Below, in pieces: positions 1 through 4,768 of a DNA stretch of 7,421 bases; within the stretch, counting starts at the first letter, position 1, and every line of letters begins with the position of its first letter. The DNA is taken from NCBI GenBank assembly GCA_001803875.1, contig MHEO01000029.1, positions 22,728 to 30,148 of the forward strand, written 5' to 3'. Made by a program: the position numbers and the translations under genes. Source of the DNA: Nitrospirae bacterium RIFCSPHIGHO2_01_FULL_66_17. Its GTDB lineage: Bacteria > Nitrospirota > Nitrospiria > 2-01-FULL-66-17. The notes below the pieces were generated by a model that saw only the letters and a list, made by a program, of their open reading frames with translations, was not told where the DNA came from and made no database searches.

Positions 1-705
1 CAGCCACAGTTCCAGCGAGTGGTCGAGGGCGCCGGCAACCCGTTGCCGGGCCTCGGCGGTCGTCGCGTGGTCGAGCACCATCTTCCAGGCGTCGCGGCGG
101 TGCAGTCCCTCCACCGCTCCGTGCGCGCGAATCAGGTCCAGATAGCGCGGCGCGACGCTGTGGTACAGCACCAGCGGATGGGCGGCGATCTTCTTCTCGA
201 CGTCCGGCTCCTCGCGCCGGGTGCCGTTCAGCGTGGCGCGTTCGTGGACGCTGCCTTCCACGAAGATCGTGGCCACCGCCGCGCCCTCGATCCAGGAGCC
301 GGTGGTGGTGATCTGGTCGATCCAGCGCCGGTACGCCGCGCTCTCGGGGATGAGGGCGACGTCGTCGAAATCGGCGGCCGAATAGCCGAGGCCCTCCATT
401 AAGTAGAGAAACAGTTCCGGGTGGGAGCGCCCGCGGGTCAGCCCGCCGGTTTCCTCCTCGTACAGGTTCTCCGCCAGCGCCTTGCGGACGGTCATCGGCG
501 GGTTTTTGCCGTGGACCCGTCCCAGGAAGATGGGGAAGTCCCTGACGTAGACGGCGTACTCCTGCTGGAAGTGGATCTTGAGCTGCGGGCGGGTGATCGT
601 GCCGCCCGCAAACCACGTCCAGGCCCAATGATCCTTCCGATCCATCACCGACAGCAGGCGTTCGCGAAATGCCTCGAGGGAATCCGTCGTCGTGTTCGTC
701 CTCAT
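1..705 (-). CDS. Heme-oxygenase-fold diiron protein (CADD/PqqC/TenA-like), 3' end cut by window
   Basis: Reading the minus strand from an ATG at 705 gives 235 uninterrupted codons to the window edge. A strong GAGGAGG ribosome site (711-717) lies 5 nt upstream. The protein starts MRTNTTTDSLEAFRERLL and looks all-helical. It carries the motif NLYEEETGG (residues 80-88) followed by HPELF (H95), then FVEGS (E150), then H195-x3-E199-x2-H202, and it ends in a helix with LDHATTAEARQ. The spacing H-x3-D/E-x2-H and the earlier Glu/His pair match the iron ligands of the iron-containing redox enzyme family (CADD, UndA relatives), here with Glu instead of Asp in the third motif. Relatives include PqqC (cofactorless) and CADD, which makes p-aminobenzoate. 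Family membership is fairly secure; substrate is not known. Family proteins are about 230-250 residues, so little is missing. It is divergent from the sulfur operon. Confidence 0.82.
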   Translation of the reverse strand, partial: MRTNTTTDSLEAFRERLLSVMDRKDHWAWTWFAGGTITRPQLKIHFQQEYAVYVRDFPIFLGRVHGKNPPMTVRKALAENLYEEETGGLTRGRSHPELFLYLMEGLGYSAADFDDVALIPESAAYRRWIDQITTTGSWIEGAAVATIFVEGSVHERATLNGTRREEPDVEKKIAAHPLVLYHSVAPRYLDLIRAHGAVEGLHRRDAWKMVLDHATTAEARQRVAGALDHSLELWL

Positions 706-729
706 CGTCGCCTCCTCGCGATCGAACGC

Positions 730-756
730 ATTGTAGCACAGGATCACCGCTGTCGA
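730..756 (-). promoter_or_regulatory. Promoter for the leftward diiron-protein gene
   Basis: On the minus strand there is TGC-TACAAT (extended -10; hexamer at 735-730). A TCGACA -35-like box lies at 756-751, with a short 15-nt spacer. The TGn extension could compensate for the spacer. The transcript would start near 723, giving a leader of about 18 nt that contains the GAGGAGG ribosome site at 711-717. This is a sequence match only. Confidence 0.5.
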
Positions 757-782
757 CGCGGTCCATCCCGCGCAGCCATCTG

Positions 783-812
783 TTGACAAAGCTTCCGGGC
801 GCGGCATACAAT
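783..812 (+). promoter_or_regulatory. Sigma70 promoter of the sulfur-relay operon, leaderless
   Basis: TTGACA (783-788), an 18-nt spacer and TACAAT (807-812) form a near-consensus sigma70 promoter. The dsrE ATG begins at 818, only 5 nt after the -10 box, so a normal start site (6-8 nt downstream of the -10) falls on or within the start codon. No Shine-Dalgarno-like sequence lies between the promoter and the ATG. Confidence 0.75.
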
Positions 813-817
813 TTGCC

Positions 818-1156
818 ATGCAAATCGGAATTCTATTGACCAGCAGTTCCGACCACGAAAACAGCTACCTGGTGGGCAAGCTCTCGGAGGCGTGGTTGAA
901 GCAAGGGCATCAGGTCGAGGTGTTCCTGATGGGCGAGGGGGTGTACAACGGGAGGGCGGTCCACTCTCCGAAGCGACCGCACAACGCGCTTCCCTCCCTG
1001 ATCGGCCTCGGTGCGAAGGTGTCCCTGTGCGGGGTGACGGCCGAGGCGCGGGGGATCGGTGAGGGCGACCTCCATCCCGGCGTCGAAGTGGCCAGTCAAT
1101 ACGAGCTCTCCAAGATCGTGGATCGCGCCGATCGCTTTTTGACGTTCGGCGAGTAA
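818..1156 (+). CDS. dsrE: DsrE/TusD-like sulfurtransferase subunit
   Basis: This 112-residue cytoplasmic protein has the DsrE/TusD plan: an N-terminal strand MQIGILLTSS, a helix with WLKQGHQVEVFLMGEGVYN, and a later strand ending VSLCGVTAEARG. C71 in LCG is at the position of the active-site cysteine that carries persulfide in DsrE and TusD. The family acts as part of a DsrEFH/TusBCD complex that accepts sulfur from TusA and hands it to DsrC/TusE. The next two genes encode the partner subunits, 2 nt and then -4 nt away, which supports this assignment. The start is fixed by the promoter ending 5 nt upstream and by the protein beginning right at the first beta strand; there is no ribosome site, so translation is probably leaderless. 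The choice between Dsr (sulfur oxidation) and Tus (tRNA thiolation) is open. Confidence 0.85.
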   Translation: MQIGILLTSSSDHENSYLVGKLSEAWLKQGHQVEVFLMGEGVYNGRAVHSPKRPHNALPSLIGLGAKVSLCGVTAEARGIGEGDLHPGVEVASQYELSKIVDRADRFLTFGE

Positions 1157-1158
1157 TC

Positions 1159-1503
1159 GTGAAACACGTGGTGGTGGCCATCCGCAGCAGCCCGTTGACG
1201 ACGACCCGCGTTCACGAGGGGTTTCGCATGGCGCTGGGGCTGACGCTCTCCAACCACCAGGTGACGGTGGCCTACACCGGCGACGGCGCCGGCGCGGCGC
1301 TGGCGTTGGATGGAGAAACGGTGCAGCGCCCCGGGCTCGCGGACTCGCTCGATCTGTTCGAGGCGTGCAAGATCCGGGAAATCGTCGAGCGCGAGGCGTT
1401 GCTCCCCGCCCAGCGCGACGGCGTGCGGCGGCAGGTTCAGCCGGTCGATCGGGCCGGGCTGCTCGATCTCTTCGCGCAGGCCGATGTGGTGATCCCGTGG
1501 TGA
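1159..1503 (+). CDS. dsrF: DsrF/TusC-like sulfur relay subunit
   Basis: This is a 114-residue protein starting at a GTG 2 nt after the dsrE stop. It has no good ribosome site, so translation is probably coupled to dsrE. The strand MKHVVVAIRSSPL, the helix HEGFRMALGLTLSNHQVTVAYTGDGA and the C-terminal LFAQADVVIPW follow the layout of TusC/DsrF (E. coli TusC ends in a similar YDVILRF). Its single cysteine, C70 in the segment LFEACKI, is not at the catalytic DsrE position, in line with a structural role for this subunit. Position between dsrE and dsrH is the main support for naming it. Individual sequence similarity is moderate, so a general DsrE-family label would be the safe fallback. Confidence 0.75.
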   Translation: MKHVVVAIRSSPLTTTRVHEGFRMALGLTLSNHQVTVAYTGDGAGAALALDGETVQRPGLADSLDLFEACKIREIVEREALLPAQRDGVRRQVQPVDRAGLLDLFAQADVVIPW

Positions 1504-1760
1504 AGGGCGGCGTGCTGCACATCGTGCGACGCCGGGCCGACGCGCTCGCGACGGCCATGATCGAGGAGCAAAGCCGGCGGGGTCGGGTCGGCGTCGTGCT
1601 CGTGCAGGACGGGATCTTCGCGGACATGCCGGCGTCGGCGGAGGTCTATGTGAACGACGAGGACGTGAGGGCCCGCGGGGTGGAGACGGTTCATCGCCGG
1701 GTGGGCTACGATGAGATCGCGCGCTTCGTGGTGGACGCGTCGACCGTGATGGTGTGGTAG
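1500..1760 (+). CDS. dsrH: DsrH/TusB-like sulfur relay subunit
   Basis: An 86-residue protein starting at GTG 1500, which overlaps the dsrF stop in a GTGA arrangement typical of coupled translation. GTG 1497 is an alternative one codon longer. The family signature is clear: VLHIVRRR at the start, VGVVLVQDGIFA in the middle, then VYVNDEDVRARGV and a terminal ASTVMVW, which parallels E. coli TusB (LLLLQDGV, VYALNEDLIARGL, terminal MAW). The protein has no cysteine at all. From memory, Allochromatium DsrH has a conserved cysteine near residue 20, while E. coli TusB lacks one, so this subunit looks more TusB-like. It should form the third chain of a DsrEFH/TusBCD hexamer with the two upstream products. 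Confidence 0.8.
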   Translation: MKGGVLHIVRRRADALATAMIEEQSRRGRVGVVLVQDGIFADMPASAEVYVNDEDVRARGVETVHRRVGYDEIARFVVDASTVMVW

Positions 1761-1771
1761 GAGAAACGGAT

Positions 1772-2014
1772 ATGGCGACTGGGTACGTTGTCGATCAACG
1801 CCTGGATTGCAAAGGGCTGAACTGCCCGTTACCGGTGATCAAGACCAAGAAGGCGATCGAGACGATGGCGGTCGGGCAGGTCCTGGAGATGGTGGCGACC
1901 GATAAGGGCTCCAAGGCGGACATGGTCGCGTGGTCGAAGAGCACGGGGCACGAACTGCTCGACACCCGGGAAGAGCCGGGGTTCTTTTTCTTTTACGTGC
2001 GGAAAACAAAGTAA
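1772..2014 (+). CDS. tusA: TusA family sulfur carrier protein
   Basis: An 80-residue protein with the hallmark LDCKGLNCPLPVIKTKKAI near the N-terminus. The CPxP motif spans residues 18-21, and C18 would carry the persulfide. The rest fits the two-layer TusA/SirA fold: VGQVLEMVATDKGSKADMVAWSKSTGHELL, then a C-terminal strand rich in phenylalanine (FFFFYV). TusA proteins pick up sulfur from a cysteine desulfurase or rhodanese and pass it to DsrEFH/TusBCD or DsrE2. The ATG at 1772 is preferred because AGGAG (1759-1763) lies 8 nt upstream. A GTG at 1754 in the same frame would add six poorly conserved residues and overlap dsrH. C13, in LDC, is an extra cysteine close to the active site. Confidence 0.93.
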   Translation: MATGYVVDQRLDCKGLNCPLPVIKTKKAIETMAVGQVLEMVATDKGSKADMVAWSKSTGHELLDTREEPGFFFFYVRKTK

Positions 2015-2021
2015 CGGCAGT

Positions 2022-2052
2022 CCCGGCGCTCCGCGACGTCGCGGGCTCCGGG
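2022..2052 (+). promoter_or_regulatory. Intercistronic hairpin between tusA and dsrE2
   Basis: The palindrome CCGCGACGTCGCGG (2031-2044) folds as a 5-bp stem with loop ACGT. An outer helix CCCGG (2022-2026) with CCGGG (2048-2052) encloses it across a small internal loop. It ends 8 nt before the dsrE2 ribosome site (AGGAG 2061-2065). No U-run follows, so it is more likely an RNA-processing or stability element within the operon than a terminator. Confidence 0.45.
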
Positions 2053-2071
2053 GCGAGTAAAGGAGTGCGGT

Positions 2072-2677
2072 ATGGGTATGACGGTGACATCGCAAGAGCT
2101 GGATCAACTGGTCTCGGCCAAGGTGAAGGAACTGGCGGAACGCCGGCTGGAGCAACTGGTGAATGAGCGGGTGCGAGCTGCCCTGGAGGCCGAGGGCCGG
2201 TCGGCTGGCCGGCCGAAGCGGCTGGCGATCGTGTCCTCGAAGGGCACGCTCGATGCCGCGTACCCGCCGTTGATCCTGGCCACCACGGCTGCGGCGCTCG
2301 ATATGGAGGTGGGGGTGTTCTTCACGTTCTTCGGGCTTCACATCCTCAAGAAGAAGGGGCTCGGGAATCTGAAGTTCGTGCCGGTGGCGAATCCGGCGAT
2401 GCCCATGCCGATGCCCAACCTGTTGGGGGCGTTTCCGGGCATGACGGGGTTGGCGACGCTGATGATGAAGCAGACAATCAAACAGAAGCAGATCGCGTCG
2501 ATCCCCGAGTTGATGGCGATGGCCAAAGAGAGCGGCGTGAAGCTCTGGCCGTGTCAGATGACGATGGATATGATGGATATCAAGCCGGACGATCTCATCG
2601 ACGGTCTTGAAGAGCCGGTGGGCGCGGCGACGTTCCTGGAATACGCGTCCCACGCCGACATCACGCTGTACGTGTGA
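2072..2677 (+). CDS. dsrE2: DsrE2-type DsrE/DsrF/DsrH-like protein
   Basis: A 201-residue protein of the DsrE2 type often encoded beside tusA. Residues 1-45 form a charged, probably coiled-coil helix (SQELDQLVSAKVKELAERR). A linker follows, then a core beginning RLAIVSSKGTLDAAYPPLILA. Hydrophobic strands VGVFFTFFGLHILKKKG and the methionine-rich loop NPAMPMPMPNLLG (108-120) follow, then LWPCQMTMDMMDI. C161 in PCQM is at the conserved DsrE2 cysteine position and is the only cysteine. Known DsrE2 proteins exchange persulfide with TusA. The ATG at 2072 has AGGAG 6 nt upstream; the ATG at 2078 is spaced less well. The C-terminus VGAATFLEYASHADITLYV is typical of the family. Role in oxidation or biosynthesis is undecided. 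Confidence 0.88.
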   Translation: MGMTVTSQELDQLVSAKVKELAERRLEQLVNERVRAALEAEGRSAGRPKRLAIVSSKGTLDAAYPPLILATTAAALDMEVGVFFTFFGLHILKKKGLGNLKFVPVANPAMPMPMPNLLGAFPGMTGLATLMMKQTIKQKQIASIPELMAMAKESGVKLWPCQMTMDMMDIKPDDLIDGLEEPVGAATFLEYASHADITLYV

Positions 2678-2697
2678 GAGCGGCGGCCGAGCGGCCG

Positions 2698-2721
2698 AAG
2701 GGCACCCCCGGGGGTGCCCTT
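2698..2721 (+). terminator. 24-nt perfect palindrome after the sulfur operon
   Basis: AAGGGCACCCCC followed by its exact reverse complement forms a 10-bp GC-rich stem with a CCGG loop, 20 nt past the dsrE2 stop. Only two Ts follow, then GC-rich sequence, so it is a weak intrinsic terminator at best. It may protect the 3' end or work with Rho. Being symmetric, it would fold in either transcript. Confidence 0.6.
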
Positions 2722-2846
2722 CGCGTGTCCGGTCATCGGCGTTGCCGGCGGGCCACAACAGGAGGAGGGCGCGGCGGGCGTTTCACGGCGTCTGGCCGGG
2801 GAGCGGGTCCCTCGTGCCGTATCACAACACTCAAGAGGAGGGGCTG

Positions 2847-3029
2847 ATGTCCGACATGCTCGTGGTGTCATCGAAGATCAAAAAGTTCGTTCGCGAAAAG
2901 GCGGGGTTTAACACCTCGGCGGAAACGCTCGAAGCCCTGAGCCAGCGGGTCGAGAAGCTCTGCGCCGAGGCCATCGAGCGCGCGCGGGCGGACGGCCGGA
3001 AGACGGTCAAGGCTCGCGACGTGGTGTAA
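2847..3029 (+). CDS. Small bacterial histone-fold protein
   Basis: This 60-residue basic protein begins at an ATG with AGGAGG a few bases upstream (2836-2841). Helix 1 is SSKIKKFVREKA (8-19), loop GFNTS, long helix 2 AETLEALSQRVEKLCAEAIERARADG (25-50), then the loop RKTVKARDVV (51-60). The RKTV-x2-RD(V) segment after a long central helix is the loop 2/helix 3 signature of archaeal histones and NF-Y/CBF-type histone folds. The third helix is cut short, as in the single-domain bacterial histones such as the one of Bdellovibrio (about 61 residues). Function in known cases is DNA binding or compaction as a dimer; here that is inferred. There is one cysteine, C39. It stands alone between the sulfur operon and rho, with no clear promoter in 2722-2846; read-through or an unrecognised promoter would be needed. 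Confidence 0.82.
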   Translation: MSDMLVVSSKIKKFVREKAGFNTSAETLEALSQRVEKLCAEAIERARADGRKTVKARDVV

Positions 3030-3041
3030 GCCGCCGCGAGC

Positions 3042-3063
3042 GCCCCCCGATGATCCGCGGGGC
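3042..3063 (+). terminator. Hairpin downstream of the histone gene
   Basis: GCCCCCCG (3042-3049) pairs with CGCGGGGC (3056-3063) with one C-C mismatch and the 6-nt loop ATGATC. It lies 12 nt after the histone stop. Two Ts follow and no U-tract, so termination is plausible but not certain. Confidence 0.4.
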
Positions 3064-3116
3064 TTCGTGTCGGCGTCGGATGGTGCGAGGGGTCCGGCCA
3101 ACGATCGCGAAATCAT

Positions 3117-3145
3117 TTGACACGCCGGATGGGGTTGCGTATAAT
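3117..3145 (+). promoter_or_regulatory. Perfect-consensus sigma70 promoter of rho
   Basis: TTGACA (3117-3122), an exact 17-nt spacer and TATAAT (3140-3145) match the sigma70 consensus at all twelve hexamer positions. Transcription would start near 3152. The -35 region continues as TTGACACGCCGG, the same 12 bases seen at the promoter at 6229. Confidence 0.85.
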
Positions 3146-3151
3146 AAGCGC

Positions 3152-3378
3152 GTCTGTCGTGTCCCCTAGTCCCGATCCTCAGATCACACTTCAAAAGGTG
3201 ACGACCAGCAGTCCCCAACACGCGCTGCAAACATTTTGAACATCAGCAACCTTCGTTACACATCGTGAGTTGTTCACCCCGCAGGCGTTCGCGCCGTGTT
3301 CACACCGTCTCGTCGGATTCGTCGGTCCGCCGGGACCAGCTTGCGACCAGGGCATGAGCCCGGTCGGTAGGAGGCCCC
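3152..3378 (+). promoter_or_regulatory. Long rho 5' leader with hairpins near the start codon
   Basis: About 225 nt separate the predicted start site from the rho ATG, and no gene is recognisable in between. Two helices lie close to the ribosome site. GGTCC/GGACC with loop GCCG spans 3324-3337. A 9-bp stem with one bulged A spans 3344-3366 and ends 2 nt before AGGAGG (3369-3374). The first half is relatively poor in G and contains C/U-rich stretches of the kind Rho prefers. In E. coli the rho leader is the site of Rho-dependent autoregulation; the same here is an inference. Confidence 0.45.
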
Positions 3379-4629
3379 ATGAATCTGACTGAACTCAAGG
3401 AAAAACCCATCGACGATCTCAACGAGATCGCGAGAGAACTCAAGATCGAGGGGGCGAGCAACCTCCGCAAACAGGAGCTGATCTTCGCGATTCTGCAGGC
3501 CCAGTCCGAGAAGAACGGCACCATCTACGGAGAGGGTGTGCTGGAGACCCTGCAGGACGGCTTCGGCTTCCTCCGGTCGCCCGACTACAACTACCTGCCC
3601 GGTCCCGACGACATTTACATCTCTCCCTCGCAGATCCGGCGGTTCAACCTGCGGACCGGCGACGTGGTGTCCGGCCAGGTTCGGCCGCCGAAGGAAGGGG
3701 AGCGCTACTTCGCGATGCTCAAGGTCGAGACGATCAACTTCGAAGATCCCGACGTCGCGCGCGACAAGATTCTCTTCGACAACCTGACGCCGCTGTATCC
3801 GCAGGAAAAGATCCGGCTGGAGGCGCCGGGCATGGACGACCTCTCCACGCGCGTCATGGAATTGATCGCGCCGATCGGCAAGGGGCAGCGGGGATTGATC
3901 GTCGCGTCGCCGCGGACCGGCAAGACGGTGCTGCTCCAAAACATCGCCAAGGCGATTATGAAGAACCACCCCGAGATCGTGCTGATCGTGCTCCTCATCG
4001 ACGAGCGCCCCGAAGAGGTGACCGATTGGCAGCGCCAGGTGAAGGCCGAGGTGGTCAGTTCGACGTTCGACGAACCCCCTCAGCGCCACGCCCAGGTCGC
4101 CGAGATGGTGCTGGAGAAGGCCAAGCGGCTGGTTGAGCACAAGCGGGACGTGGTGATCCTGCTGGACAGCGTCACCCGCCTGGCCCGCGCATACAACACG
4201 ATCGCGCCGCCGAGCGGCAAGGTGTTGTCCGGCGGGTTGGACGCCAACGCCCTCCAGCGGCCGAAGCGGTTCTTCGGCGCCGCCCGGAACATCGAACACG
4301 GCGGGAGCCTGACGATCATCGCGACGGCGTTGATCGACACCGGCAGCCGGATGGATGACGTGATCTTCGAGGAGTTCAAGGGCACGGGCAACATGGAGCT
4401 CCATCTGGACCGCAAGCTCGCCGACAAGCGCATCTTCCCCGCGATCGAGATGAACCTGTCGGGGACCCGTAAGGAAGAGCTCCTGGTCGAACGGGAGGAC
4501 CTCAACAAAATGTGGATTCTCCGCAAGGTCTTGAGCCCGCTGAGTACGGTCGAGAGCATGGAATTCCTCCTCGACAAGATCCGGGGCACGAAGACCAACC
4601 GCGAGTTCCTGGAGTCGATGAACAAATAA
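3379..4629 (+). CDS. rho: Transcription termination factor Rho
   Basis: The 416-residue protein is near the E. coli length (419) and aligns by motif throughout. The N-terminal Rho_N helical domain (MNLTELKEKPIDDLNEIARE) is followed by the cold-shock-like RNA-binding domain with RNP1 motif GFGFLR at 61-66 and the segment QVRPPKEGERYF. The P-loop is SPRTGKT (177-183), and the catalytic-site stretch LLIDERPEEVT contains E209. The Walker B strand is VVILLD with D263; then the Q-loop region DANALQRPKRFFGAARN, the R-loop GTGNMELHLDR and the arginine-finger region SGTRKEE (R364). Rho is a hexameric RNA helicase that ends transcription of untranslated RNA. The start has AGGAGG 4 nt upstream. No insertion or missing residue is evident. 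It has its own strong promoter and long leader. Confidence 0.98.
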   Translation: MNLTELKEKPIDDLNEIARELKIEGASNLRKQELIFAILQAQSEKNGTIYGEGVLETLQDGFGFLRSPDYNYLPGPDDIYISPSQIRRFNLRTGDVVSGQVRPPKEGERYFAMLKVETINFEDPDVARDKILFDNLTPLYPQEKIRLEAPGMDDLSTRVMELIAPIGKGQRGLIVASPRTGKTVLLQNIAKAIMKNHPEIVLIVLLIDERPEEVTDWQRQVKAEVVSSTFDEPPQRHAQVAEMVLEKAKRLVEHKRDVVILLDSVTRLARAYNTIAPPSGKVLSGGLDANALQRPKRFFGAARNIEHGGSLTIIATALIDTGSRMDDVIFEEFKGTGNMELHLDRKLADKRIFPAIEMNLSGTRKEELLVEREDLNKMWILRKVLSPLSTVESMEFLLDKIRGTKTNREFLESMNK

Positions 4630-4638
4630 GTCAGGCGG

Positions 4639-4663
4639 TCGGGGCGTCGTCCCGGACGCCCGA
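4639..4663 (+). terminator. Hairpin after rho
   Basis: GGGCGTC (4642-4648) pairs with GACGCCC (4655-4661) around the 6-nt loop GTCCCG. The stem can extend by two pairs across a bulged G. It begins 9 nt after the rho stop. No U-tract follows; the hemY promoter begins 12 nt later. Confidence 0.45.
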
Positions 4664-4674
4664 TCTCCGGCGGC

Positions 4675-4703
4675 TTGACTTTCCACGACGTTTCCTTTCT
4701 AAT
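4675..4703 (+). promoter_or_regulatory. Sigma70-type promoter of hemY
   Basis: TTGACT (4675-4680), a 17-nt spacer and TCTAAT (4698-4703) match the consensus at five of six and five of six positions. The expected transcript start is near 4710, giving a leader of roughly 40-60 nt depending on the start codon used. Confidence 0.6.
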
Positions 4704-4768
4704 CACGCCATCGACGAACCGTTTCATCCGCGCCAGACGCCACCGCCCAGGTGTGTGATCGGAATCGA

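Noticed and set aside
19..786. Two plus-strand ORFs (19-402 and 421-786)
   Set aside because: They are antisense to the diiron-protein gene, which has a strong ribosome site, intact ligand motifs and an uninterrupted frame across 1-705.
706..817. tRNA or small RNA gene in the divergent gap
   Set aside because: The space is fully accounted for by two promoters and a ribosome site; no cloverleaf or strong hairpin is visible there or in the other gaps.
833..1627. 264-codon minus-strand ORF opposite dsrE/dsrF/dsrH
   Set aside because: Crosses three real plus-strand genes and is Pro/Arg-rich without motif support.
1829..2758. 309-codon minus-strand ORF opposite tusA and dsrE2
   Set aside because: Antisense to two clear family members, strongly His/Arg/Leu biased, no ribosome site or motif.
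3198..3239. Possible 13-residue rho leader peptide
   Set aside because: GTG start with no properly spaced ribosome site; kept only as a remark within the leader finding.
3274..4686. 470-codon minus-strand ORF opposite rho
   Set aside because: It lies antisense to an unmistakable rho gene, has arginine/histidine/leucine-rich low-complexity composition and no family motif; it is a by-product of high third-position GC.
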